A DNA stretch of 57,409 nt, from NCBI RefSeq assembly GCF_018967645.1, contig NZ_JAHLZF010000018.1, forward strand, positions 1 to 57,409, given 5' to 3'. Under the pieces are notes generated by a model. The model worked only from the letters and a program-made list of their open reading frames with translations, searched no databases and was not told the origin of the DNA. The DNA comes from Allobacillus halotolerans. GTDB lineage: Bacteria > Bacillota > Bacilli > Bacillales > Alkalibacillaceae. The position numbers and the translations under genes are program-made. The first letter of the stretch is position 1; each line of letters starts with the position of its first letter. Below, one piece after another: positions 42,133-51,296 of this stretch.

Positions 42133-42617
42133 TAGTATTCCTCCTGTAATGGTTCAAGTTTTACTTTTACATCGTTCAATAAATGTTGACAAGCTTCAAA
42201 AACTAATTCATATGTTTCGTCAAAATCTCCCGTAAAATACGGATCTGGTACGTTTTTCACTTTAGAATCCGGCACGAAATCCAATAATTTTTTTACGACG
42301 ATATTTGTATCATCATCGATTTGTTTTCTTATGTTTTCCAAGTTATCGTCGTCCATTGGAATAATATAATCAAAATGAAGAAAATCTTCCTCGCTAATTT
42401 GCCGAGCAACGAGACCATTGGAATTGACGCCCGCATCCGTTAATTTTTTTATTGTTCCTTCATGTGGCGGTTCACCAACATGAAAATCGCCTGTTCCGGC
42501 AGAGTCGATGACGACTTGATCGTCCAACCCTTTTTCACTCACTAATTCTTGAAAAATTGCTTCTGCCATCGGTGAGCGACAAATATTTCCGAGACAGACA
42601 AATAATACTTTCACCAT
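42132..42617 (-). CDS. yfkJ: Low-molecular-weight protein tyrosine phosphatase (YfkJ)
   Basis: The 161 aa enzyme has the P-loop CLGNICRS at 8-15 with the nucleophile Cys8 and Arg14, and the general-acid Asp in VPDPYFTG near 125. It dephosphorylates protein tyrosines in the cytosol; in Bacilli YfkJ is linked to stress responses. First gene of the yfkJ-yfkI-yfkH unit. Low ribosome-site strength. Confidence 0.9.
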   Translation of the reverse strand: MVKVLFVCLGNICRSPMAEAIFQELVSEKGLDDQVVIDSAGTGDFHVGEPPHEGTIKKLTDAGVNSNGLVARQISEEDFLHFDYIIPMDDDNLENIRKQIDDDTNIVVKKLLDFVPDSKVKNVPDPYFTGDFDETYELVFEACQHLLNDVKVKLEPLQEEY

Positions 42618-42805
42618 TCCATCACCTGCTTAATTATAATATAAAATAAAAACGTTACATTCATAATATCTATTTCCTTCGAATAGTGCTAGTAAACAAG
42701 TTTTTTTGAGTAAGTTCACAAATTATTCAAAAATTACTTGACATTTGCCTTGATTTTTCTGAAAATTTAGTTGATGACAAATTATCAAAAAAAGGAGGAA
42801 TACGA

Positions 42806-44161
42806 ATGGGACAGTTAAATGATATTCTCAGTAAGGCAAGTGACATTGTTTGGGGGATTCCCCTTCTTGTGCTGCTCGTTGGTACAGGACTTTACTTGAC
42901 GATTCGTCTTGGTTTTCTGCAATTCCACAGCATGGGTTATGCACTTAAATTATCTTTTTCCAAAGGAAAGCAAGACAAAAAGTCAGATGGGGACATCTCT
43001 CACTATCAAGCATTGACAACTGCGATGGCGGCAACAATTGGTACCGGTAACATTGCCGGGGTTGCTACAGCTGTCGTGCTTGGGGGACCAGGTGCTGTTT
43101 TCTGGATGTGGATCACGGCATTAGTCGGTATGGCGACCAAATATGCAGAAGCATTACTGGCCGTTAAATACCGTGTCCAAAGTAAAGATGGAACGATGTC
43201 TGGTGGCCCGATGTATTACTTGGAAAGAGGCTTGAACGCCAAATGGCTCGGTGTACTCTTCGCTTTATTCGGAGCCATTGCTGCATTCGGTATCGGAAAC
43301 ATGGTGCAGTCGAACTCGGTTTCTGACGTTCTTGGCAGTAATTTTAATGTTCCTGGTTGGATTACAGGTGTTGTGCTGGCAGTATTAGCTGGTTTGGTCA
43401 TTATCGGTGGAATCAAAAGTATCGGAAAAGTCACCGCTTTTTTTGTACCGATTATGGCTGCTCTTTACCTCTTAGGTGGAATCATCATTCTTATTGTAAA
43501 CTTTGACCTAGTCCCGACAGCGCTCGGTTTGATCTTCACAGATGCCTTTACTGGTAACGCAGTTGCTGGTGGCGCGATCGGTGCTGTCATTCGTTATGGG
43601 GTTGCTCGTGGGGTCTTCTCTAACGAAGCTGGTTTAGGTTCTGCTCCGATTGCGGCAGCTGCTGCAAAAACGGATTACCCAGCTCGTCAGGCGTTAGTTT
43701 CCATGACACAGGTATTAATTGATACGATCATCGTGTGTTCTGTTACAGGAATTACAATCGTTATGGCCGGTTCGGAATTTTTCGCAGGAGGATATGATGG
43801 AGCGGATCTAACATCTGCTGCATTCGGACACTTCCTAGGAGATTTCGGTAGCTACATTGTTGCGATTGGTCTCGTATTCTTCGCATTCTCTACCCTGCTC
43901 GGTTGGTCATACTATGGGGAGAAATGTTTCAACTACTTGACCAATGAACGTGGTTTGGTTGGTTATCGTGTTGTCTTTATCACATTAATTTTCGTTGGGG
44001 CAGTCGCACAACTACAAACCGTTTGGGTTTTTGCAGACGTGATGAATGGTCTTATGGCCTTCCCGAACTTAATCGGATTACTCGGACTATCTGGAATTGT
44101 CGTCGCAGAAACAAGACGATTCTCATCCGTTGCCAAAGAAGAACGAAGGAAAGCCAGTTAA
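42806..44161 (+). CDS. Sodium:alanine symporter family protein (AGCS)
   Basis: The 451 aa protein has 10-11 membrane helices and the AGCS signature: ATIGTGNIAGVATAVVLGGP near residue 80 and GVARGVFSNEAGLGSAPIA near 265. It imports alanine or glycine with Na+. Related B. subtilis genes are yflA, alsT and yrbD; yflA is nearest by map position. AAAGGAGG lies 8 nt before the ATG. TTGACA at 42737 may be its -35. A strong terminator follows. Confidence 0.92.
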   Translation: MGQLNDILSKASDIVWGIPLLVLLVGTGLYLTIRLGFLQFHSMGYALKLSFSKGKQDKKSDGDISHYQALTTAMAATIGTGNIAGVATAVVLGGPGAVFWMWITALVGMATKYAEALLAVKYRVQSKDGTMSGGPMYYLERGLNAKWLGVLFALFGAIAAFGIGNMVQSNSVSDVLGSNFNVPGWITGVVLAVLAGLVIIGGIKSIGKVTAFFVPIMAALYLLGGIIILIVNFDLVPTALGLIFTDAFTGNAVAGGAIGAVIRYGVARGVFSNEAGLGSAPIAAAAAKTDYPARQALVSMTQVLIDTIIVCSVTGITIVMAGSEFFAGGYDGADLTSAAFGHFLGDFGSYIVAIGLVFFAFSTLLGWSYYGEKCFNYLTNERGLVGYRVVFITLIFVGAVAQLQTVWVFADVMNGLMAFPNLIGLLGLSGIVVAETRRFSSVAKEERRKAS

Positions 44162-44179
44162 CCGAATATACATGAAACA

Positions 44180-44213
44180 GCCAGTCTTGGGTCGAGCCAA
44201 GACTGGCCTTTTT
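44180..44213 (+). terminator. Terminator of the AGCS symporter gene
   Basis: GCCAGTCTTGG pairs perfectly with CCAAGACTGGC around a six-base loop, followed by CTTTTT. Eleven perfect base pairs. Confidence 0.9.
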
Positions 44214-44224
44214 ATGCTTCAGAT

Positions 44225-44890
44225 TTATGTCGCCAAGGGAGCAATGCAGTTTTCATCGTTATTTTTAGGAGAATTGACGTAAGAATCGACTTCATAGCGA
44301 TCGAATGTGACATCGTCTAATGATAACAACCAATCACGCATTTCCGTCGCATCTTTTTGCTCATACGAAATCCATTCTTGTTCGTGGGATTTTGGCAATA
44401 TGACTGGCATACGATGATGAATTGGTTGCATAAAGGCATTCGAGTCTTTTGTTAAAATCGTACATGTAATGTATTCTTGATCACCTTCTCGATAGCGATC
44501 CCACAAGCCTGCAAATGTAAAGAGCTGCTGATCATCCCGAAAAATCCGTTGCGGCTTTTTCGTTCCATCCTCTTTCATCCATTCATAAAAACTATCTGCC
44601 ACAATCAAACAGCGTCTTCGCTCCATCAACCGTTTAAAGCTCGGCTTTTCATTCGCAGTTTCCAAGCGCGCGTTAATCATCTTACTGCCAATGGATAAAT
44701 CTTTTGCCCATGAGGGTACCAATCCCCAGCGCATCGTCCCTCCCCGATTTTTCTGACCATCATTTACAATTGTCAGCACTTTTTGTGTCGGAGCAATATT
44801 ATAGCTAGGATCCCAATCCAGCAACTCATCTAAATCAAACGTTTCCATGATTTCTTCTGGTGAAGCAGTTAACGTAAAGCGACCGCACAT
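44225..44890 (-). CDS. SRAP family abasic-site processing protein (YedK/HMCES-like)
   Basis: The 221 aa protein starts MCGRFTLTAS; Cys2 is the catalytic residue that crosslinks to abasic sites in single-stranded DNA after removal of Met1. Other conserved residues are visible: NIAPTQ, the active Asn in MINARLETA, Glu in SFYEWMK, and the His of HHRMPVIL. It protects replication forks from abasic-site breakage. Convergent with the symporter gene. Confidence 0.93.
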   Translation of the reverse strand: MCGRFTLTASPEEIMETFDLDELLDWDPSYNIAPTQKVLTIVNDGQKNRGGTMRWGLVPSWAKDLSIGSKMINARLETANEKPSFKRLMERRRCLIVADSFYEWMKEDGTKKPQRIFRDDQQLFTFAGLWDRYREGDQEYITCTILTKDSNAFMQPIHHRMPVILPKSHEQEWISYEQKDATEMRDWLLSLDDVTFDRYEVDSYVNSPKNNDENCIAPLAT

Positions 44891-45037
44891 ACGAGCACCT
44901 CTCTTTTAATCAAGTCAATTCCAGCCCTGATCGACCGGTGGTTTTGCTTCTGGTCCTCTTTGAAACATCGATTGCTTGTTGAACATTTTGCATCTGAACA
45001 TATATCCATTCGCCGTGAGTTATATCAACCGATCGAC

Positions 45038-45763
45038 CTACGCTGTCGTCTGGTCCATCGCCTCTTGGATTCGTTTTTTCGTTTCATCTGCTAGCTCGTC
45101 GAGACTCAAGTTTTCATATTCCTCAGGCATAATCGGGTCACAAACCGTCAAGTAAACCTTTCCTTTACGAATCCGATTGTTGTTAACTTCCATAATGTTA
45201 TACGTGCCATTTACCATCACTGGTTGGATGGGAACATTCGCCTTTTTAGCCAAGGATAAACTTCCACTTTTAAATTCAAGCAGTTCATCACTTCTCGCTC
45301 GTGTACCTTCAGGAAAAATTAATAGGCTATGTCCTTCTTTCAGCAACTCAATTCCTTGTTTAAATGTTTTTAAAGATTGACGACGATCTTTTCGGTCTAA
45401 AAACAGGCAGTCCATTTTCTCCATCCACGTGCGAGCAATTGGAATCTTTTTCACTTCAATTTTTGAAATAAAGCCAAATGGTTTCTTCAAGAAACCGAGA
45501 AGCGCAAAGATATCAAAGTTTCCTTGATGATTCGATACGAACAATACTTGTGAGTCACAAAGTTTATCTTCCCCATTAACGACAATCTTGCTTCCAGTAG
45601 ACTTAAAAATCTTCCTCCCGATTTTTTTCGGACGTTTATGCACGATTTCATTATATTCTTCACGACCATAGTTCTTTTTGTCCATCTTCTGTATTTTCTT
45701 CAATCTTGGAACAGATCGAAGCACTAAATAAATGCTCACGATCAGTGTTTTTAATGTGCGCAC
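45038..45763 (-). CDS. 1-acyl-sn-glycerol-3-phosphate acyltransferase (PlsC)
   Basis: The 241 aa membrane enzyme has the acyltransferase motifs NHQGNFD (HX4D), FPEGTRARS and the third block VPIQPVMVNGT. It makes phosphatidic acid in phospholipid synthesis. I chose the GTG at 45763, with GGGATGG 6 nt upstream; the longer open frame adds a Lys-rich stretch with no ribosome site and would overlap the divergent HAD gene promoter. Confidence 0.88.
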   Translation of the reverse strand: MRTLKTLIVSIYLVLRSVPRLKKIQKMDKKNYGREEYNEIVHKRPKKIGRKIFKSTGSKIVVNGEDKLCDSQVLFVSNHQGNFDIFALLGFLKKPFGFISKIEVKKIPIARTWMEKMDCLFLDRKDRRQSLKTFKQGIELLKEGHSLLIFPEGTRARSDELLEFKSGSLSLAKKANVPIQPVMVNGTYNIMEVNNNRIRKGKVYLTVCDPIMPEEYENLSLDELADETKKRIQEAMDQTTA

Positions 45764-45938
45764 CTTTATCCATCCCTCTTTGTTGTATGATTTAATAATT
45801 ATCGAACGATTCACCTTTAATTGTATAGAAAAACATCCATGAAAAAAAGCACTTTTGATTAACATACGGTTTTATTACCAAGCCTATCATTCCTATGGTA
45901 AAATAATTTTTAGAATATACGAAGTGAGGGATTTTGGC

Positions 45939-46769
45939 ATGTATCGAAATATCATCGAACAAGCAGATGTAGTTATTTTTGATTTGGATGGAACGTTGTA
46001 TGAAGGAAAAGGGCATTTTAAATTACATACTGAAAACTTGAAGTCTCGTGTACGTGAGGATTTACAAGAAGCCTTTCAAGAAAAATATGATCAATATGAA
46101 AATGGGGAGTCGCCTCTTCAAATCGGTAAAATTTATGACGGCGAAAGGGATTTAATCTGGTCTTGGGATCCATTCCAAGAAACGTTGACGGAAGCTAGAA
46201 ACTGGGAAAATGAAATTGTGGAAGTCGAAAACGCACCTTCTTATATGCAAGCGAGTGACTTTGACTTTGACAAATGGGTGCCAATTGGTGATGGTTGGTG
46301 GCCACCTTATGCCGTTGCACGTCATTTTGGCGTTACTGTAGAAGAAATTAAAGAATCGTATGATCAAACAAAAGTCCAGATGGCAAAGCTCGAAGGATTT
46401 TTGAATCATACACCTGGTTTGAAAGAATATTTGGAAGAACTTTCGAAGCGCAAGACATTACTTGTTTGTACGAACAGTGATTTAGAAGATGCCAAAAGGC
46501 TGCTAAGCTTTTTAGAGTTAGAACAGTTTTTCGTTGAAGTAATTCCATCTGCATTGAAGCCAGTAAATACAAAGAAACACTTTAATTATGTCATCGAAAA
46601 ATACAACGTGGATGCTCGGAAGCTTGTTTCTGTCGGTGATAACTTTATGAATGAAATAGCACCAGCCTTACAGCTTGGAATGAACACTGTTTGGATTACT
46701 GATGTTGAAGAAGCACCTGTCGATGATGATCGTCTGATTTTGACCAATACATTAGCAACATTTGAATAA
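45939..46769 (+). CDS. HAD superfamily hydrolase
   Basis: The 276 aa protein has the HAD motifs: I DVVIFDLDGTLYEG near residue 14, II LLVCTNSD near 170, III a Lys in PSALKPV, and IV GDNFMNEIAPALQLG near 235. The cap is an unusually long insertion between motifs I and II. The substrate is unknown. ATG at 45939 has GAGGGA 8 nt upstream. A terminator follows. Confidence 0.85.
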   Translation: MYRNIIEQADVVIFDLDGTLYEGKGHFKLHTENLKSRVREDLQEAFQEKYDQYENGESPLQIGKIYDGERDLIWSWDPFQETLTEARNWENEIVEVENAPSYMQASDFDFDKWVPIGDGWWPPYAVARHFGVTVEEIKESYDQTKVQMAKLEGFLNHTPGLKEYLEELSKRKTLLVCTNSDLEDAKRLLSFLELEQFFVEVIPSALKPVNTKKHFNYVIEKYNVDARKLVSVGDNFMNEIAPALQLGMNTVWITDVEEAPVDDDRLILTNTLATFE

Positions 46770-46779
46770 ATGACTACCC

Positions 46780-46815
46780 GAAACCTGTTCTTTTAATGAG
46801 CGGGTTTCTTTTTTT
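46780..46815 (+). terminator. Terminator of the HAD gene
   Basis: GAAACCTGTTC pairs with GAGCGGGTTTC (11 bp with G-U pairs) followed by seven T. Confidence 0.8.
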
Positions 46816-47070
46816 ATGATAGTTAAGAATTATTACATGCATTTTCATGATGTAATTTATTTGTTATCTATTTTTAACAAAACCTTTTTAAAAAAATGTT
46901 AAACTAACGTGGTACGGGAAATGGGTATATAGAAAACATTTCCTCAATAGACAAAAGGATATCAGTTGACACAATTCGTCACATAACGAACAATAAAAAT
47001 GAAGCATATCAGAGTTTAATTTCGTTAACTTCGAGAAAAATTACCACACAAGAGAGATGGAGGCAACACA

Positions 47071-48078
47071 ATGTTTTCAAATACTGCAATTGGAATTGAT
47101 TTAGGTACTGCGAACCTATTGATATATACAAAGAATAAAGGAATTGTTTTTAATGAACCTTCTGTTGTTGCAATAGACACACATACTGGAAAAGTATTGG
47201 CAGTAGGTAATGAAGCGAAAGAAATGATCGGGAAAACCCCACATAATATTCAATCGATCCGTCCATTGAAAGACGGGGTCATCGCTGATTACGAAATCAC
47301 GTCACAAATGCTCAGTACAATGCTGAAAAAAGTAAGCAAAAAACTTGGCGTCTCATTGAGAAAGCCGAATGTCATCGTTTGTGCACCGACAGGATCTACT
47401 TCTGTTGAACGTCGTGCCATCGATAATGCTATTCGCGAATATGGCGCCAAACAAGTACACATTATTGAAGAACCTGTCGCTGCTGCTATTGGTGCTGGAC
47501 TACCTGTTGAGGAGCCTGTTTCCAATATGGTTGTTGATATTGGTGGAGGAACGAGCGAAGTAGCGATTATTTCCTTCGGCGGTGTCGTTTCAGCGAAATC
47601 AATTCGCACAGGCGGGGACCATATGGACAGCGCGATCATTCAGCATGTTCGCAAAAAATACAATGTCCTAATCGGTGAACGAACAGCTGAAAACGTCAAA
47701 ATGGAAATTGGTTATGCTTTAGTTGACCACGATCCGCTCACTATGGAAGTACGTGGGCGAGACTTGGTGACAGGTTTACCAAAAACGATTGAACTCAACT
47801 CACATGAAATTCAGCAGGCACTCCGTGAGTCATTGGAAGCCATTTTGGAGGCCATCCGTGACACCCTTGAAAACTGTCCACCAGAATTAAGTGGTGACAT
47901 TGTCGATCACGGGATTATGCTGACCGGTGGCGGCGCACTCTTGAAAGGCATGCAAGACTGGTTATCCAACGAAATCGATGTTCCTGTGCACATTGCCGAG
48001 AACCCGATTGAATGCGTTGCTGTTGGTACCGGGAAATCACTGAGTATCATTCATAAACTTCAAAAAGCGACAAAATAA
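47071..48078 (+). CDS. mreBH: Actin-like cell-shape protein MreBH
   Basis: The 335 aa protein has the actin-fold motifs: phosphate 1 [15 protein letters not shown], connect 1 [14 protein letters not shown], phosphate 2 [15 protein letters not shown], adenosine site [13 protein letters not shown]. Length and the [15 protein letters not shown] start fit MreBH rather than MreB or Mbl, and it stands alone without mreCD. MreBH guides LytE and cell-wall synthesis along the side wall. GGAG precedes the ATG by 9 nt. In B. subtilis it depends on SigI; no clear SigI promoter was seen here. Confidence 0.85.
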   Translation: MFSNTAIGIDLGTANLLIYTKNKGIVFNEPSVVAIDTHTGKVLAVGNEAKEMIGKTPHNIQSIRPLKDGVIADYEITSQMLSTMLKKVSKKLGVSLRKPNVIVCAPTGSTSVERRAIDNAIREYGAKQVHIIEEPVAAAIGAGLPVEEPVSNMVVDIGGGTSEVAIISFGGVVSAKSIRTGGDHMDSAIIQHVRKKYNVLIGERTAENVKMEIGYALVDHDPLTMEVRGRDLVTGLPKTIELNSHEIQQALRESLEAILEAIRDTLENCPPELSGDIVDHGIMLTGGGALLKGMQDWLSNEIDVPVHIAENPIECVAVGTGKSLSIIHKLQKATK

Positions 48079-48202
48079 TTAGCTTATCAATCACATACGT
48101 CACATTTGCATATCATCCTGTGGGTGGTGTGCTTTTTGGCGTGGATTGAATAAGCTATTTTTATCGTCCATGTGTTGTACTTTCGTCGTATTTGTTTTGT
48201 AA

Positions 48203-48239
48203 CAAAAATCCCGCTACCTTTTCAATCAGGTAACGGGGT
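48203..48239 (-). terminator. Terminator of the EamA gene
   Basis: CCCG-C-TACCT pairs with AGGTA-A-CGGG with one mismatch. On the minus strand it is followed by ATTTTTG. Confidence 0.75.
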
Positions 48240-48243
48240 CCGG

Positions 48244-49176
48244 TTAATTCGTCGTTTCAATTGCTTTCTTATCTTTTTTTGAAAATCGCTTGATGTTCTT
48301 CAAATTCAAATTAACGAGTAGGACGCCACCGACCACAAGGATTCCACCGAAAATTTGAGCTGGAACAAGTTTTTCATTTAAAAATATGACAGCCATGATT
48401 GTTGTAAAGACAGGTAACAAGTTCAAGAAAATGCTCGCTAACGAAGGACCTAAATTCGAGACGGATTTATTCCAAAAAATAAGTCCAATTACTGACGGAA
48501 AAATCCCTAGGTATAACAATCCGGCTATGCCCTTATAATCCGTGAGTTCAACATGAAACCCATTGATTATCCAATTCGCAATGGCAAACGGCAAGATAAT
48601 CAAAAAGCCCATTCCCAGCATAATCACTACACCGCCATACACAGGGAATTTGTGGTTATGCTGCTTGACATACATTCCATAAATCGCCCAAATTAGAACA
48701 GCAATGATCATGAAGATGTCACCAATATTGAAATCGAGCGCAAATAAAACTTCCAAGGAACCATTCGCAATGACCCAGATTGCTCCAACAAAGGAAATTC
48801 CTGCTCCGATTAATTGCCGCTTCGTCAACCGTTCCTTTAATATGAAGTAACCTAGAAAAATAGAAAAAACTGGTGTCGTTGCTTCAACAATCCCAGCGTT
48901 CGTCGATGATGTATAGTTTAAGGATAAGTAAACAAAGAAGTTAAAAAATGATATGCCAGTCACAGCAAACGCAAATAAGTATTTCCAATTTTCCTTCCAT
49001 ATGTCCATATGATGTTTCACCTGTTTGTAACCAATAGGCAAAGTAACGAGGAATGCAATGAGTAAACGAAAGAACACAAGAGTTACAGGTGACATATGGC
49101 TAACTGCTTTACCGACTACCAAGTTGCTGGAAAAGATGGTAACCGCAATCAACACAAATATATAAGACCTAACCAC
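48244..49176 (-). CDS. EamA family transporter (DMT superfamily)
   Basis: The protein of 310 aa has ten membrane helices in two EamA repeats (about 5-137 and 155-295). Each repeat ends in the IFLNEKLVPAQIFGGILVVGG-type block. It exports metabolites, substrate unknown. Probable start is a GTG at 49176 with AGGTGG 7 nt upstream; a TTG one codon earlier is also open. Array F lies upstream. Confidence 0.85.
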   Translation of the reverse strand: MVRSYIFVLIAVTIFSSNLVVGKAVSHMSPVTLVFFRLLIAFLVTLPIGYKQVKHHMDIWKENWKYLFAFAVTGISFFNFFVYLSLNYTSSTNAGIVEATTPVFSIFLGYFILKERLTKRQLIGAGISFVGAIWVIANGSLEVLFALDFNIGDIFMIIAVLIWAIYGMYVKQHNHKFPVYGGVVIMLGMGFLIILPFAIANWIINGFHVELTDYKGIAGLLYLGIFPSVIGLIFWNKSVSNLGPSLASIFLNLLPVFTTIMAVIFLNEKLVPAQIFGGILVVGGVLLVNLNLKNIKRFSKKDKKAIETTN

Positions 49177-49316
49177 CAAATCACCACCTAAAGACTATCA
49201 TACTCTTTATTAATATATGGTCAATGGTGCATAACTGTTTTAACTTATGCTTGCTAGGCTAACCACTACCTAACAACCGCCGTATTTCGACTGAAATCAA
49301 ATTCGTGATTGCGTTT

Positions 49317-49470
49317 CGGGTGATTAGGCGCTAGCTATTCCACCGAAACTTCACTCTCACTTCCGGTCCGGGTGATTAGGCGCTCTCTATTCGACCGAAA
49401 CTTCACTCTCGTTTCTGATTCGGGGGATTATCGCTTCTGTTCTAGGGGATTAGATGCTTTATCAACGACA
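49317..49470 (+). repeat. Short 52-bp repeat block G next to array F
   Basis: GGGTGATTAGGCGCT starts near 49318 and again 52 bp later at about 49370, both followed by CTATTC and CCGAAACTTCACTCTC. A third weaker unit begins GGGGGATTATCGC. It resembles a diverged array E unit (GATTAG-GCGCT-CTATTC), so block G may link families E and F. Confidence 0.8.
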
Positions 49471-49484
49471 TTTGGCGCTGCGTT

Positions 49485-49905
49485 GAGTGCCGTTCGGGTG
49501 TTGAGACCGCTCCTCGATGACTTTTCACGTTTCATAAGCTGCCATTCGGATATCGAGACAGCTTCTCGACGACTTTTTGCACTTCATAAGCCACTGTTCG
49601 GGCGTTGAGACGGCTTCTCGACGACTTTTCACGCTTCATAAGCTGCCATTCGGGTATCGAGACAGCTTCTCGACGACGTTTCACACTTCATAAGCCACTG
49701 TTCGGGCGTTGAGACGGCTTCTCGACGACTTTTTACGCTTCATAAGCTGTCATTCGGGTGTCGAGATAGCTTCTCGACGACGTTTCGCACTTCATAAGCC
49801 ACCGTTCGGGCGTTGAGACGGCTTCTCAACGACTTTACACGCTTCATTAGCTGTCATTCGGGTGTCGAGACAGCTCCTCGATGACATTTCACGCTCGTTC
49901 AGTCC
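49485..49905 (+). repeat. Tandem array F, eight units of 52 bp
   Basis: GAGAC marks each unit at 49503, 49555, 49607, 49659, 49711, 49763, 49815 and 49867, exactly 52 bp apart with no indels. Two unit types alternate (TCGAGACAGCTTCTCGA versus TTGAGACGGCTTCTCGA), so there is a 104-bp super-repeat. Each centre is a hairpin TCGAGA-CAGCT-TCTCGA. It lies between the start of the EamA gene and the end of the deaminase gene. Confidence 0.96.
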
Positions 49906-49961
49906 AAACTCGAACTTTGATAAAACCAACCGATGATCAAAAAGCTTACATAACAGAAAAA

Positions 49962-50444
49962 CTATTGAAGATTTCCTGTACGAACCATGCGAGCCATTCT
50001 CTCGTCGTATTTTTGAATAACTGCAAATGATTCTTTTTCCAATATTCCTTCTATGTAACTATGTATGCGCTTATCAATATAATCATTGGAATGGATGAAA
50101 GGTTTCATATTCATATACTTATCTTCGACTGCAAAGACGATATGGCGTATGTTCGTGATTACAATCGTAGACAAGCACATAATACAAGGTTCCAAACTTG
50201 TATAAATCACACACTCCCTAGCATTTCTTTGTGAAAAAGCCGCACTGTTATTTATAGCAGTCATTTCGGCGTGTAAGGTGTTGTTTTTATTCGTATGAAT
50301 TCTATTGTTTCCACGCGAAATAATTTTTCTATTGTGTACAATAACTGCGCCGACAGGTAAGTCTCCTCGTTCACCAGCAATTACCGCTTCATTAATAGCC
50401 TCTTTCATAAAATATTCATGATCTAGCTCTTCAATGTTTATCAA
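49962..50444 (-). CDS. Cytidine/deoxycytidylate-type nucleoside deaminase family protein
   Basis: The 160 aa protein has the zinc-dependent deaminase motifs: LHAEMTAI near 65 (HAE) and TSLEPCIMCLSTIVI near 90 (PCxxC). It is closest in pattern to the TadA/guanine deaminase group, but the RNA-binding residues of TadA are not evident, so the substrate is open. Start chosen as TTG at 50444 with GGGGGT upstream; a longer TTG start at 50459 is also open. A terminator with the ABC operon lies upstream. Confidence 0.82.
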   Translation of the reverse strand: MINIEELDHEYFMKEAINEAVIAGERGDLPVGAVIVHNRKIISRGNNRIHTNKNNTLHAEMTAINNSAAFSQRNARECVIYTSLEPCIMCLSTIVITNIRHIVFAVEDKYMNMKPFIHSNDYIDKRIHSYIEGILEKESFAVIQKYDERMARMVRTGNLQ

Positions 50445-50473
50445 GTCTTCTACCCCCAACGTAGCTCATATTT

Positions 50474-50508
50474 AAAAAGCGACCGAGAGGATTCTCCCTT
50501 GGCCGCTT
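50474..50508 (-). terminator. Terminator of the ABC permease gene
   Basis: AAGCG at 50477 pairs with CGCTT at 50504, with an inner CC/GG and GAGAG/CTCCC-like stem. On the minus strand the last arm runs into TTTTTAAAT. Confidence 0.7.
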
Positions 50509-50522
50509 CCTAATAAATCAGA

Positions 50523-51296
50523 TTAATAGTTCCCTAGCAATCCTCTTGACATCGCTATTTTTTCACACTTCAAGTAGAAGAATATGCCGATGAATAAATA
50601 TACCACTGAATTGACGATTAAAGCGGTGTAATCCATCGCTGTAAAATCTGTCCACGAGTAGCCTTGAATCATAACATGTCGGATCATGTCTACCCCTTTA
50701 ACGAATGGAGCTAATATTAAGATTGGGGCGACAGATAGTGGCACAAAAGCAAGTGCAGCTAAAATAAACTGAAGGATTTGCATAAATGCTTGAATTTGTT
50801 TAAATATGACACTCGCTCCAGCAATCATAAAACCTACACCAACGATTCCGACCAACGTTATTAATAAAATGGTCAAGGTTAAATCAGGTTTTAAATATAG
50901 CCATTGATTCGCGGTTGCCATACTTAAATATAATAAACCAACGACAATTACTCCATGTAATGCCATATAACCGATCAATCGTGATAAGAGGATCTTCCAC
51001 ATCCCTAACGGTGACATATACAATTGTTCTAACGTACCTCTTGTGGCTTCCATTGTAATCGTAAAGCCGATATTCGTTAATGTTACTAAAGTCAAATACC
51101 AAAAAATATAATTCACAATGACATGTTGGATATTCGCTTCTGCTTGTGCCGGGTCTCCGATAACGTTGATTCCCAAAAGCATTCCTAAAAAGATGATATA
51201 AATTGTTGCGATCATGCTGAGTGTATTAGGAAGATAACGCTTCATTTCAATGAATTCCATTCGTGTATTTGCTTTAATTAATTGAATGAATGGCAT
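50523..51296 (-). CDS. ABC-2 type transporter permease
   Basis: The 257 aa protein has six membrane helices, with a conserved MEATRGTLEQLYMSPLGMWKILLSRL segment of ABC-2 permeases. Start overlaps the ATPase gene by 23 bp, so they are one operon and one complex. Substrate unknown. Confidence 0.85.
   Translation of the reverse strand: MPFIQLIKANTRMEFIEMKRYLPNTLSMIATIYIIFLGMLLGINVIGDPAQAEANIQHVIVNYIFWYLTLVTLTNIGFTITMEATRGTLEQLYMSPLGMWKILLSRLIGYMALHGVIVVGLLYLSMATANQWLYLKPDLTLTILLITLVGIVGVGFMIAGASVIFKQIQAFMQILQFILAALAFVPLSVAPILILAPFVKGVDMIRHVMIQGYSWTDFTAMDYTALIVNSVVYLFIGIFFYLKCEKIAMSRGLLGNY

Noticed and set aside
46965-47000. Sigma-A or SigI promoter for mreBH
   Set aside because: TTGACA is present near 46965 but no acceptable -10 at 17 bp, and no clear SigI motif was seen, so no promoter is called.
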